The notes: generated by a model from the sequence alone, not told the origin. 64,000 bases of DNA from Breviolum minutum Mf 1.05b.01 (GCA_000507305.1 DF239927.1:1-64000), one strand, 5' to 3'; counted from the stretch's first letter, positions 49,168 through 58,148 are shown. Program-made: numbers and translations.

Positions 49168-49308
49168 CATGGCTAGTAAACCTAACGTCAACCTCAAATG
49201 TACCAAAAACATGTTTTTTTAATAAGGCCCTATATGAAGGGAATCCAAAAGTTAATAAGCGGCCCTTAATAAGGCCTTACTTCTGGTCGGGTAGATTCAC
49301 CAAGCCAT
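49168..49308. repeat. Family N element
   Basis: ATGGCTAGTAAACCTAACGT at the left and GTAGATTCACCAAGCCAT at the right; inner TAATAAGGCC and AAGGCCTTAC hairpin arms. Confidence 0.65.
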
Positions 49309-50051
49309 AAATGAAAGGGACCTCGGGGGGGTGGGAGGGGAAGATGCCTGGAAACCACCTTTTCGGAATTCTAAGGCCAATAGGGCAATGAAGAAGGCGG
49401 GGAGCCAACCTGCACCAACGGGTGAGAGAGTTTTGGAAGGTTGCAACTTAAGGAAATATATGTGGACAAGTTTTTTGGCGACTGCGAAAAGGAACATCTT
49501 TTTTGTTTAGGGTGCTTTCTTTAAAGTATAGCAATTCCACTTTTCTTTTTTTGAGTTTTTATAGTTCTGCAACAAATTCAGCGTTTCAAACACCGCTTCG
49601 CCTGTCAGGAGAGGACGCTCTTCAGGCCGCACGGGGATGGCATGGTTTGGATCTACCTCCCCACAATCCAACAAGGTGGGCCCCTAATTACCAGTTAGTG
49701 AGTATAGATCACTCTACTTATTTCGGGGTTATATAAGTTATATACCCCAGTTACCCATTGATTTTCGGTCATTTATTATAGGGGTTGTATATACCCTCCA
49801 GGGAACTAACATATCCCCCCAAAATGGCATTTTGAAGATGATTGTGGGATATGTTAATTCCCTGGAGGGTAACTAACTGCGCATTGAAAAAAAAGAATCC
49901 ATTCCTGGCACCCACCATTTGCAGTGGCGAAACTGTTTATGGAGCTTCGATCCCGTACCGCGAACCTGCAGGTTCAGCAGCCGAAGGATGCGTCAAACTT
50001 TCGGGCTGCAATGGCTTTTCCCGTTACATCCCAATGGTCGCATGCGGTTGA
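49295..50051 (+). CDS. Three-exon gene model; last intron made of two elements
   Basis: Exon A (about 49295-49491) reads DLGGVGGEDAWKPPFRNSKA then NRAMKKAGSQPAPTGERVLE and KYMWTSFLATAK. It appears to end at AAAAG|GAACAT, a GA-type donor. Exon B (49565-49675) follows TTGAGTTTTTATAG and reads SATNSAFQTPLRLSGEDALQ then AARGWHGLDLPPHNPT, closing at CAACAAG|GTGGGC. Exon C (49924-50051) follows CACCATTTGCAG and reads GETVYGASIPYREPAGSAAE then GCVKLSGCNGFSRYIPMVAC and a TGA. Both junctions agree in phase (AG plus T). Intron 2 (248 nt) consists of a Family M and a Family C element plus about 50 bases. No family recognised. Confidence 0.65.
49672..49787. repeat. Family M element forming the start of an intron
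   Basis: Starts CAAGGTGGGCCCCTAATTAC. Its GT is the donor of exon B of the flanking gene model. The right terminus is diverged. Confidence 0.65.
49792..49871. repeat. Family C element, short and near-perfect
   Basis: TACCCTCCAGGGAACTAACA faces TTAATTCCCTGGAGGGTA. TA at both ends. It lies in the same intron as the Family M element. Confidence 0.9.
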
Positions 50052-50245
50052 CCTGGGCAACTTGACGTTTTAAACGATGATGTTTTTTTGATGAAGGTGG
50101 AAGATCATGTTATAATGAAGATTGAGGAGTGTAATTTAGTACTACGTATTTACACACACATTTATATATACATATACACGTTTGCATTTATTTACATAGG
50201 ACTATGGTTATATGTATATACATATTGTATACATGAGTGTGGCGA

Positions 50246-50578
50246 TTATTGATTGATACATGACATGACCATGGTGCCTATGGAGTTCGGGTATAGTATT
50301 GGATGGTACTTGATTTTGGGGAGACATTTTGGAGTTCTTTGCTGACAAATCATTGACAGAACCATCTTGGGACACTTCCTACTAGGTGGACTCTTAGTAG
50401 GATGACCCATCCTAAACGACCCTTTTCGGGAAGGGGAGATGTTTTTTTTTTGGAATGTGGGGCTGTTCTTATCCCTAGATGACCAAGTTCCGGTCGTGAT
50501 GATTCTAGTCATTTCCGAGATGAACCAGGCGGCTACATCACCAACTTCCACCATTTTGCCCAACCATTGAGTAAAGAC
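50246..50578 (-). CDS. Candidate terminal exon, 110 codons
   Basis: Minus strand: the acceptor CATGAGCAG opens VFTQWLGKMVEVGDVAAWFI then SEMTRIITTGTWSSRDKNSP, RKGSFRMGHPTKSPPSRKCP and PILYPNSIGTMVMSCINQ with a TAA at 50246. No plus-strand frame stays open. Middle is Lys/Ser/Pro-rich. No family recognised. Confidence 0.6.
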   Translation of the reverse strand, partial: VFTQWLGKMVEVGDVAAWFISEMTRIITTGTWSSRDKNSPTFQKKNISPSRKGSFRMGHPTKSPPSRKCPKMVLSMICQQRTPKCLPKIKYHPILYPNSIGTMVMSCINQ

Positions 50579-50589
50579 CTGCTCATGGT

Positions 50590-50950
50590 AAGATTTTAAA
50601 AATGACAGGATTCACTCGTAACGTACTTGGATTCAGATTGGCACCTGTTGAGGGACCGGACCAATATCATTTCAGATTTTCCCTTTTGTCACAGTATCAC
50701 ATTAAAAAAATCCTACAAAAGTTGCGGAAGAAAAAGAAACAAAAACATCTCCCTGCCAGATTTTGTTGGCGTTGATTTTTGAAAATGCCTAGAAATGGGG
50801 GTCTGGATATGGGTGATCATGGGCCCATGGGCCCCACATCAATGCTACCAAGGATGTGACATCACTACTATTCCTATGTGGGGTTGCTTGGGAAACCGGG
50901 CTGATTCAACGGCTGGATTCGGGCATAGCCCAACAGTATGGATCAGTATG
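50590..50950. other. Spacer without recognised feature
   Basis: No intact element and no convincing exon. Confidence 0.45.
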
Positions 50951-50953
50951 GTC

Positions 50954-51070
50954 CTAAGCTCTAGAAACTAACCCCATCGAATTCAAAAATGGACTCGGAT
51001 TCAAGATGCATTTCCTATTGAAAGTGGGGTGGGGAGATTCCATTGCGATTGGTTAGTTTACCTAGAGGGG
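50954..51070. repeat. Family B element, TTTACCTAG subtype
   Basis: CTCTAGAAACTAACCCC faces GGTTAGTTTACCTAGAG. The right arm carries an acceptor-like TTTACCTAG immediately before the coding segment at 51066. Confidence 0.65.
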
Positions 51071-51195
51071 GAGATATATTTTGTTGAAACTTTCTCACAA
51101 AAAAAATCGATGCCAAAACCATTGCCAAACAATGCAAACCAATAGGTGACTCACTAAATGGCCAACCCATCATTGCGGCAAACAAGAAATTTTGA
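51066..51195 (+). CDS. Candidate terminal exon with a homopolymer frame break
   Basis: Starting at AGGGGGAG after the element's TTTACCTAG, the frame reads EGEIYFVETFSQKK. It shifts in a run of eight A's at 51099-51106 and continues IDAKTIAKQCKPIGDSLNGQ then PIIAANKKF to a TGA. Both parts have strong codon bias, so a single-base homopolymer error is likely. Confidence 0.5.
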
Positions 51196-51254
51196 CGACA
51201 CCTCATATGTGTGAAAAAAACAGCTGTAATGCAACATGAGCTCTAATATCAGCC

Positions 51255-51256
<2 letters not shown>

Positions 51257-51299
<43 letters not shown>

Positions 51300-51300
51300 G
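51257..51300. repeat. (CAA)n microsatellite
   Basis: Uninterrupted CAA triplets. Open on the minus strand as poly-Val. Confidence 0.9.
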
Positions 51301-51416
51301 TAGTGACTTCAAAGAACACAAGAAACCTCAGAATACCCTCTGAGTATCGAGTAATCTTTCTCAAAAAAACTCCAGGGACAAAAAAACAATAAATACACAC
51401 AAATTATTGGTCGTTG

Positions 51417-51559
51417 TAAGCTGGGCCACCAATTTGCAACTTATTTTGGATTTATAACTAACCCCAAGTGAAACCCTTTGATTTTGGGCCGTTTTTATAG
51501 GGGCCAAAAATTACCTCCATTTCTTTCCCCAACCGGTTCGAAACGCCAAGCCCACCTTG
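51417..51559. repeat. Family M element on the minus strand
   Basis: Read on the minus strand it begins CAAGGTGGGCTTGGCG. Its GT is the donor for the exon at 51556-51640. The far end is GGTGGCCCAGC. Confidence 0.6.
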
Positions 51560-51640
51560 GCTGCCTACTGCCCTTTGGATGTCCTGTTGGAAGTTAGGAT
51601 CAATGGTTGGTAAGTGGTTTATCTCCCCAATATATCCCAT
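51556..51640 (-). CDS. Candidate exon with a Family M donor
   Basis: The minus frame reads INHLPTIDPNFQQDIQRAVG then SQ and closes at AGCCAAG|GTGGGC, the same context as the Family M introns on the plus strand. The 5' end is unresolved (ATG at 51640 or TTGGGGAG acceptor). Confidence 0.5.
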
Positions 51641-51652
51641 TTACAAGTATAG

Positions 51653-51786
51653 CCCTGGGCTTCCACCACCATTAAAATAATGGTTGACCATGGTTGACCC
51701 ACTTTCGATGATTAAAACCTTTAGGTAAGCAATGGTGGTTATATTATATAACATTCATTGTTTTAATGGTGGTTGGAATCCCACGG
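51653..51786. repeat. Family J element, ATAG-flanked
   Basis: CCCTGGGCTTCCACCACCAT faces ATGGTGGTTGGAATCCCACG. ATAG on both sides. Confidence 0.85.
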
Positions 51787-51891
51787 ATAGGTTATAACCC
51801 ATTGATCCTAACATCACCGTTTCATGCCATCCTAACAAAACCGTCTACTTTGCTCCATCCATCCATCCATCTTTTCACCCAAAAAAAAAAA

Positions 51892-52036
51892 GCGCTTCGC
51901 CTTGGCCTTCAGCCTACGACGTCTTCTACATTCCCTTCACAGCCTTGGATCCACCCGACACGCAGGTGCCGTTTTTTTACGTAGATGGTGGCACCGTGGC
52001 GAGTGGCGGATTCCGATGGGAAGACGGCTTTCTACC
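51892..52036 (+). CDS. Candidate internal exon
   Basis: After an A-run and CG the frame reads SPWPSAYDVFYIPFTALDPP then DTQVPFFYVDGGTVASGGFR and WEDGFL, closing at CTACC|GTAGTG. Nearly all codons end in C, G or T. Two other frames are open but less biased. The acceptor is unclear. No family recognised. Confidence 0.5.
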
Positions 52037-52262
52037 GTAGTGTTTTTCTTTGGGGGTGGTTGGTTCGTTTGGGAAACCGATGTGTGTTTTTGTTCAAATG
52101 GGATCAGTTTTTTTTTTCATGGCAATTTTTAGGGTATGGTATTTTTCACCCTGTAAATTGATTACTTCGGATTTTCCAGGGTGATTTAATTTGATAAAAA
52201 GGTGAGGTGATCCATTGAGTATAGGATTCATTATTGCATTGGCAGTGTCAGGATATCCGAAT

Positions 52263-52367
52263 CTAGGTGGTGGTTTCAAATATGTTGTATTTTAATCCCT
52301 ACTTGCGGAAATGATCCAATTTGACTTGTGCATATTTTTCAAGTGGGTTGGTTCAACCACCAACTAG
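52263..52367. repeat. Family A element
   Basis: CTAGGTGGTGGTTTCAAA faces TGGTTCAACCACCAACTAG. Confidence 0.85.
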
Positions 52368-52429
52368 ATAAATGATGTGTGAATTATTTTTTGAAGTATG
52401 ATTTCAAGACGTCACGTCAGGATATCCTA

Positions 52430-52554
52430 CCCTAGGGATCCTGGCTCACCTTCTCAGAATGGTTTCATGGAACCTAAATACCTTGAATAAGGAGGTGATG
52501 GAAAACACCCCAACCGCTCATCATCTGACGTTCGGTGAGCCAGGATCCTTAGGG
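52430..52554. repeat. Family D element, CTA-flanked
   Basis: CCCTAGGGATCCTGGCTCAC faces GGTGAGCCAGGATCCTTAGG. CTA on both sides; intact. Confidence 0.85.
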
Positions 52555-52640
52555 CTAAGTTATGTCGACAACACTTGATGTTTAAACATTGAACCGCAAC
52601 GGTTTGCCAATCTCCTTGATCACACTGCAACGTCTGGCAG

Positions 52641-53400
52641 TTCACTGAAGTGGTGGTTTGGAGTGGCTTGATTTTCTGGTCACTGGACACTTGGCGGAGA
52701 AATTTGATGGCAGCAAGTGTTGGAAGGAAATCTGCGGAATGCGGAAATAGGATTCATGGGACCCCTATAACCGGAGTGACATGGTTCCCTACTTTTATTG
52801 GTTTTTCAGCCCACCTATGTATGTCAGAATATTTACTAATGGATTTGGACCATCCAAGATACAGTATGTCCAAATGGATGGTAAGGAGTATCACTGGAAG
52901 GGTCCTGGTATATTTGTTTGATTTTCATGGTATATGAATAAAAAATAAATGATAAATGTACGTATGTCTCTTGTATCAGTGCATCCCATTGGTTGTTTGG
53001 ATGCCTTCTTTTGGTGACTTCATTCATGCAAATTCTTGGACTGAACCTGCCAACTTTTTCATGGATGGAACAAGTTCTGACTTGGAATGGTGCAAATTCA
53101 CCTTCGGGGCGTTGTGTTTTTTGAAAATATATGAATCCCTAGGAATCCACCGTCATATGCTCAGATGATGAGCAGAGGGTGTCCAATCACCGACCTCCGA
53201 AACGCAGGTCGTATTTTGGTTCCATGAAACCATTCTCAGAAGCTGGTTGGACCCCTAATGAAATTCCACACAAGATCTGGGTAGATGCAGCTTGGTACCG
53301 GGGGATTAGTTGTATGATTTTTCTTGTGATGAGTTTCATGATTGGGTGGAATTTTCTTTGGTTGGTTGAGGAAGGAGATATTATGGAGCTGCAGTTTTAG
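52641..53400 (+). CDS. Multi-exon membrane-protein gene model
   Basis: Exon 1 (52641-52880) follows AACGTCTGGCAG and reads FTEVVVWSGLIFWSLDTWRR then TPITGVTWFPTFIGFSAHLC and YSMSKWM, closing at GGATG|GTAAGG. Exon 2 starts at 52980 after CTCTTGTATCAG in matching phase 0 and reads CIPLVVWMPSFGDFIHANSW then LEWCKFTFGALCFLKIYESL. Its end runs into a Family D element at 53137. After the element the frame NEIPHKIWVDAAWYRGISCM then IFLVMSFMIGWNFLWLVEEG continues to a TAG at 53398. Several hydrophobic segments indicate a membrane protein. The junction across the Family D element is unresolved. No family recognised. Confidence 0.55.
53137..53258. repeat. Family D element, diverged
   Basis: CCCTAGGAATCCACCGTCAT and TTCTCAGAAGCTGGTTGGAC are the eroded ends. 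It sits between exons of the membrane-protein model. Confidence 0.65.
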
Positions 53401-53778
53401 GTTTTTCCCTCACCACTGCCACCACTTGTTAGGAAGAATTGATCTGAATCTTTTGCACAAAAAGTGCTGACAAATCTTCCCATTGCGGACTCAAGGTCAT
53501 TGATAGGAATTGATGTGGAAGGGATGCGCTGGAATATCTAAGACCTTGTAAATAACGGGATAAACACCAACCACAACTGGTGAGTTTACCGGATTTCTGA
53601 ACCATCAATAGTGTGCTGCAGGTGTTTTGTTGTGCTTTCAAATGTTTTTACGGCATTGTTCGTGTTCATTGTCATCCCTTCTTGGGGTGGTGGTGGGAGT
53701 CCAATTTGACCACATTGTCAACCAGTTTGAAACCACCACCAGGAAGAATTTGTTGAACAACTTCTACCTCCGCCCCAG

Positions 53779-54158
53779 CAAGACTGACCTTCAATGAACT
53801 TGATGTCAACAACCAAGGATATGCTCATGAGCAATGTGTCAGAAACCTCAGTTTGGGCAAGCAAAATATGAGCAAGCGGAAAAAAACAGTTGATGAAGAA
53901 GTCTTCCGAAGTGATGCGCTTTTTTTTGTCTTGGTTTGGGACTCCACACCATGGATATTTCGATATGTGTTGGATATGGCCTCCTCCCTGCAAACTCGTG
54001 GAAAGTGTAGGGTTAATAGGAATCCCAAACCCAAATATTGTAAGAATCCTGGAAAAAGGTCACTGTTGCAAGGAGGGGGAAATAATAACAAAGACATCCC
54101 GACATGTCGTGTTTTTCCTTTCATTTTGGGATACCAGGCGCCCAACCCAGGATGTTAG
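53779..54158 (+). CDS. 126-codon terminal exon, unknown protein
   Basis: The acceptor CTACCTCCGCCCCAG opens LTFNELDVNNQGYAHEQCVR then NLSLGKQNMSKRKKTVDEEV, FRSDALFFVLVWDSTPWIFR, and YVLDMASSLQTRGKCRVNRN; it ends FILGYQAPNPGC with a TAG at 54156. The frame is open for 126 codons with consistent bias. A mixed charged/aromatic middle is followed by a Lys/Asn/Cys-rich region. Two minus-strand frames overlap but lack splice support. The stop overlaps the stop of the minus-strand exon at 54155. No family recognised. Confidence 0.6.
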
Positions 54159-54296
54159 GCACCCAACACCAGGGATGACATGAAACATTGGATTGTGTAG
54201 GAAAAATCCACCAGTGGAAAAACCTTTCTTTGCTCATTACCTGGGGTTTGGGGGTGGTAGGCTAGATCCAAGGTGTCATCTTTTCCAAGGATTTTT
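54155..54296 (-). CDS. Terminal exon convergent with the previous gene
   Basis: The minus-strand acceptor GGACCCCCCAG lies at the end of a Family E element. The frame reads ILGKDDTLDLAYHPQTPGNE then QRKVFPLVDFSYTIQCFMSS and LVLGA with a TAA at 54155-54157. Strong codon bias. No family recognised. Confidence 0.55.
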
Positions 54297-54297
54297 C

Positions 54298-54471
54298 TGG
54301 GGGGTCCAAGCCGACCATGAAATGAATGGTCGACTTGGGAAACGACCATTGTTTTAGTAGGGATTTATTTCATCAACAATTCCTGGAATCATCAATTATT
54401 TGGAATCCAGGGGACTAGATGTTTTTTTTGAATTAGACTATTTTTTTTAATGGTCGGCTTGACTTCCAGGG
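54298..54471. repeat. Family E element, long version
   Basis: GGGGGTCCAAGCCGACCAT faces TTAATGGTCGGCTTGACTTC. The interior contains a duplicated AATTCCTGG/GAATCCAGG segment. Confidence 0.75.
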
Positions 54472-54516
54472 GATTGGGGTGAAAATGAAAAACAAAACAT
54501 CTGATTTCACCTCCAG

Positions 54517-54627
54517 GACGGCCTTCTACCTACGAGGGGAGTTGGTCACCTCATGTCGTAACTTCGACGCGGAAGTTTTTTTTTTGGAGCCAAGGGGTAG
54601 TATGTTTCTCACCCAAAAAGAATCAAG
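54517..54627 (+). CDS. Candidate internal exon
   Basis: The acceptor GATTTCACCTCCAG opens TAFYLRGELVTSCRNFDAEV then FFLEPRGSMFLTQKES and closes at ATCAAG|GTAAGA, a near-consensus donor. A Family D element begins 15 bases into the intron. No family recognised. Confidence 0.55.
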
Positions 54628-54642
54628 GTAAGAAGGACTAGA

Positions 54643-54734
54643 CCCTAAGGATCCAATCACCTTGTTAGATGATGATTGGGGTGTATAATCACCTCCTATA
54701 TACCATTCTCAGAAGGTGATTGGATCCCTAGGGA
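54643..54734. repeat. Family D element inside an intron, flanked by long direct repeats
   Basis: CCCTAAGGATCCAATCACCT faces AGGTGATTGGATCCCTAGGG. AAGGTAAGAAGGACTA precedes it and AAGGTAAGAAAGACTA follows it. Confidence 0.8.
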
Positions 54735-54850
54735 AGGTAAGAAAGACTAAACTCACTAATGCATGAGTGTTTGGGACAAGTTAAAAACTGCTTAGATTTG
54801 CTAAGTCACTAGATTTGGGCAGCGGTGTCAGTATCACTGCTGTCATGTAG

Positions 54851-54906
54851 ACAGCGGTCGTATTGAACGAATGGTTCAACGTTGCAATTAGAAATGGTTC
54901 CTGGAG
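54851..54906 (+). CDS. Candidate short internal exon
   Basis: The acceptor CACTGCTGTCATGTAG opens TAVVLNEWFNVAIRNGSW and closes at CTGGAG|GTTTTT. Phase does not join the exon at 54517 directly. Confidence 0.4.
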
Positions 54907-55048
54907 GTTTTTTTAAAGCCATTTTTTGGCCCTGGATGTTTTTTTGTGTGATTTGTATATGGTTTTGAAGTGCGTTTCTTGAAATTTGAGTTGCAAGTGT
55001 TCAAGGTGCTGTTAACTGTCCCTATATATATATATATATTATATTTAT

Positions 55049-55169
55049 TTAGGAATCAACCGTCATATTCTCAGATAATCATTAGGGTGTCCAATCACCG
55101 AAACGAAACACATAGGATTTAGGTTTCATGAAACCATTCTCAGTTTCGGGGAGCCAGGATGCCTAAGGG
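55049..55169. repeat. Family D element
   Basis: TTAGGAATCAACCGTCATAT with CAGTTTCGGGGAGCCAGGAT and CCTAAGGG. The two ends belong to different subtypes. Confidence 0.7.
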
Positions 55170-55196
55170 TGTAGCATCACACATTGCAGTAATCAT

Positions 55197-55365
55197 GGCA
55201 ATCTATAAGGGGGCCACCCCAATGCCACCTCCCCCAAGAAATAAGGTCCTGCTAAGGCCTTATTAAGGGAAACCAATTATGTTAGTAGTCCCTGATCATG
55301 AGGCCGGCAATTTCTCGGGGGAAACCTGGCGGCTTGGGGGGGTAAACCCCCTTAGGTTCCCATGA
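55197..55365. repeat. Family N element
   Basis: ATGGCAATCTATAAGGGGGC at the left and CCCTTAGGTTCCCAT at the right; inner GGCCTTATTAAGG hairpin. Its right end contains the CCTTAG that could be the acceptor of the next exon. Confidence 0.6.
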
Positions 55366-55970
55366 AGTTTTTACAAATTCCTCCAAATTGGTTGAAGCCC
55401 TACCAGGTGCCATTTCAGGACAATACCTTCGCACATGGTTTGGGGGCCCCGTTCACCGAAAAAAAACGCGAGGCTTCGGAGCGGTTCAGGTATCCCCAGC
55501 GATTTGGAGTGATGCAAAAATAAGGAGTTTTTGGAAACAACATTTCTTAGAAGACGTGGATTTTTTTTTGGGATGTGTTGTTTTTTTGTTGTATTTTTCA
55601 ATAGGGTTTGATATCGTTGATGGATTTCGACTCTCGGTTCCGAAATCAGATGATATGTATGAAAGCAAGTTAATTCCGGTTCACCCTCCAGAATTTTCTT
55701 ATGGAACCCAAGAATCATGGTTTCAAAGTCCGTGTTTCTGGTTGTTTTCCAGACAATTTGAGGTTCTATAAAAATTTCAGGGGTGTTTTGTTCCTCAAAC
55801 CTCAATCGCTTCGTTTGGTTTTAAGCCATCCATATATCCAGCAAGTTTTCTTTGGATTGCATCATGTTGTGAATCTCTCATTGATTTCACATGTTTTAAT
55901 CGACCAAACTGATGAAGCATCCGAAAAAGATAGCCCTAAAATTGAAGATGGATACCCAAAATTTGCATAA
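55356..55970 (+). CDS. Two-exon gene model with frame irregularities
   Basis: Exon 1 (55356-55489) starts at the edge of the Family N element, reads MKFLQIPPNWLKPYQVPFQD then NTFAHGLGAPFTEKKREASE and closes at TTCAG|GTATCC. Exon 2 starts at 55605 after the strong acceptor TTGTATTTTTCAATAG and reads FDIVDGFRLSVPKSDDMYES then KLIPVHPPEFSYGTQESW. Near 55700-55750 the reading moves to another frame, continuing FLKPQSLRLVLSHPYIQQVF and HVLIDQTDEASEKDSPKIED to a TAA at 55968. The phase at the junction also needs a one-base correction. A 144-codon minus frame (55371-55805) is judged antisense. No family recognised. Confidence 0.5.
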
Positions 55971-56050
55971 GATGGAAAGGAAACTGTTACGCTGGTTGGT
56001 TAGTAGGGATCCTTGTAGTGGCTTACTGTCATAACTATAAAAATGAGTAG

Positions 56051-56686
56051 TACAATCCCCAATATAAAACAACCAACCGGGGTTTTGATGACGAACATTC
56101 GGACTTTCCAAAGATGTCCAACGTAGCATGCCCGGACCGCAGGTGGGGGGGTCACGATACTACCTCACAAAAAGAAAAGGTGTGAAACATAGACACGCAT
56201 TTTGGCATCCATTCGTTCAATGCTTTGAAAGTCATCACTTTTACCCAGGTTCTGCCTAGATCTACTGGTGATCGTGCGGCCACCTATACTGATTCGGGAT
56301 TGGAAAAAGGTGTCACTTTAGTGATGTTGAAGTATCCATTTCTGCACAACTTACACTCCCTTTAAGATATCACCACAATTATCCACAATTCACAAAGCAC
56401 GGTCATGTTCTAAATCCTGGAGGTTTTGGAGATGTTTTTTTCCACCCTGTCAGACTAGGAACCAGAACCAGTTTTTATACACTGTACACAAGCATGAAAA
56501 ACAACCAACCAACCAACCAACCAATCTTTCTTCTTTGATTGTCATGTGTCTCCAGGTTTTTTTCGTTGTTTTTGAGGGTTTTTCTGGGTGGCAGTTCAAA
56601 GATGAGGTGCCAGATTGGTTTGGCCAACTGAGCATTCAATCCATGGAAGGTCGGAGGATTTCGGAGGATTCGGAGGATTGTGGATG
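56051..56686 (+). CDS. Three-exon gene fragment
   Basis: Exon 1 (56051-56179) reads YNPQYKTTNRGFDDEHSDFP then KMSNVACPDRRWGGHDTTSQ and closes at GAAAAG|GTGTGA. Exon 2 (56249-56309) follows ATCACTTTTACCCAG in matching phase 0 and reads VLPRSTGDRAATYTDSGLEK, closing at GAAAAAG|GTGTCA. Exon 3 (56595 or 56602 to 56686) follows TTTTTCTGGGTGGCAG and reads DEVPDWFGQLSIQSMEGRRI then SEDSEDCGW, closing at GGATG|GTGAGG; using the AG at 56601 keeps phase. The product is polar and acidic. The 5' end is open. No family recognised. Confidence 0.55.
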
Positions 56687-56717
56687 GTGAGGAAGTGTGA
56701 GATGTACACATACGCAG

Positions 56718-56824
56718 TACCCTCCGGAAGTTTAACCTAACCCCTGAAAAGATACCAAAACCCAATAAGGAAAGTAGTTTCCAACCATCAATTTTCAGGG
56801 GCTATGTTAAACTTCAGGGGTGTA
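56718..56824. repeat. Family B element
   Basis: TACCCTCCGGAAGTTTAACC faces GGGGCTATGTTAAACTTCAG. Confidence 0.8.
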
Positions 56825-56852
56825 ATGATTAGGGCCTAAAAAGCTACCAGGT

Positions 56853-56992
56853 GGGGCGGGCTCCTACCAGTTATACATGGAGGTTTTTGGCCTTTCAAAT
56901 ATACCTTTAAATGGCCGAAAATAAGTGGATAAGTGGGAAAATGACCCCTTTTCAGTGGAGATAAGCCTGGTAAGGGGCCCACCTTCTAGGAA
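56853..56992. repeat. Family M element
   Basis: GGGGCGGGCTCCTACCAGTT at the left and GGTAAGGGGCCCACCTT at the right; interior AATGGCC as in other copies. Confidence 0.7.
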
Positions 56993-57059
56993 AAAAAGAG
57001 GACAGAACAATTGACTTAACCGCACTATTTAACTTTTTGGGACCTTGATTAAGATTCAC

Positions 57060-57165
57060 TACACCCGGGAAGATTAACATGGAACCTAGAAATCACCCAT
57101 TTGGAAAGGAAAATGATCTTCCAAACCTTCATTTTCAGGTTCCATGTTAGTTTTCGGGGGAGTAT
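57060..57165. repeat. Family B element, GATTAACATGGAACC subtype
   Basis: TACACCCGGGAAGATTAACA faces AGGTTCCATGTTAGTTTTCG. Closest to the copy at 28494. Confidence 0.8.
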
Positions 57166-57191
57166 CTATTGTTGCATTTTTTGGGCAGCAG

Positions 57192-57856
57192 CCCAAGATC
57201 TTTATTATTTGCATATGTTGGTTGATCGATGGAGTTTTGGGAAACCTATTGAGGTTAGTAGTTATTGTATTCCTTTACATTGAGGGTCAAATTAAGGCAA
57301 AGGTGGTGTTGCTTTTAGAGAAAGCCTGAGTTGAGTAGTGACTTTTTTGGTGGTTTTTGCACATTCAGAAATACATCGATTTCAGTATCAGACTCTGAAT
57401 GGTTGGAGGTGAACATCATGGAAACTCAGACACCTAGTTGCTGCTGCTCAAACCACGTTATTAGCTGGTGGTTAATCCCCCTATGAAAGGGATTATCACT
57501 ATTTGAAATTTGCCTAGGAGGAGGCTGCTCATTCATGGAACAGAGGTTCAGTTCATAGGGGCTTCATACAGCGATTACCTTGTGAGACTACTTCGGAAGA
57601 TATGATGGACAGTGTGAACAGCAGAAGTCACATCTATCATCCATCTTGGAATGCAATTCAGAATCTCAGATTATAGGGGTTTAAAATCATTTTCTTTGAC
57701 TTCTTTGGGGGAAATGGGGATGGAAATGGTGAGGTGCCTGAATTCGATTTCTGTATTCCACTATTTGGTTGTAGTCAGTCGCATCAGGCGACTCCGTTCG
57801 TGTGCTTCGCTCCTTACTTCGGTCATTACGGTGTCTGCGACTGCTACGATTGTTGA
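57192..57856 (+). CDS. Cluster of four candidate exons ending in a Cys-rich exon
   Basis: 57192-57253 (acceptor TTTTTTGGGCAGCAG, donor TTGAG|GTTAGT) reads QDLYYLHMLVDRWSFGKPIE. 57369-57408 (TTTTTGCACATTCAG, TGGAG|GTGAAC) reads IHRFQYQTLNGW. About 57544-57605 reads VQFIGASYSDYLVRLLRKI to a TGA. 57677-57856 follows CAGATTATAG and reads FFGGNGDGNGEVPEFDFCIP then LFGCSQSHQATPFVCFAPYF and a Cys-rich end (CDCYDC) with a TGA. Phases between the first three do not all agree, so more than one gene may be present. NGDGNGE resembles a calcium-binding loop, but no EF-hand is claimed. Confidence 0.5.
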
Positions 57857-57935
57857 TGCTCGGCCCATGGCGGTATCATGACCTTCTTCTTTGAAGTTCC
57901 CCCTGTGAGAGAGTTGATTTCTGACAGGAATTTAC

Positions 57936-58044
57936 CTACCCTAAGGATCTTGACCCCTCAAAAACTGGCTATTTTCAGGACCCTACCCCTGCTGTGCAGG
58001 TTCAAACCTTTTCATTGCAGGGTCCAATGATCCTTAGGGTAGGG
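57936..58044. repeat. Inverted repeat with CCTACCCTAAGGATC ends
   Basis: CCTACCCTAAGGATC faces GATCCTTAGGGTAGG. Family D-like ends, but the interior is unrelated and internally palindromic (GCAGGTTCAAACC/GGTTTGAACC-like). Confidence 0.65.
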
Positions 58045-58148
58045 AATTTCGAGAAAACTGGTCATCGAGTCATGCTGCTTGATGATGCTTTTGTTGCAAC
58101 ATGTTTTCATGAAGGTTTGTTCATCATCTCATGGATGTTTTTTCGCAG

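Noticed and set aside
53825..54145. 106-codon minus-strand open frame
   Set aside because: Antisense to the better-supported plus-strand exon 53779-54158, with no splice support.
55371..55805. 144-codon minus-strand open frame
   Set aside because: It runs through a poly-A (antisense poly-T) intron and across a strong plus-strand acceptor at 55604. The plus-strand exons explain the coding signal better.
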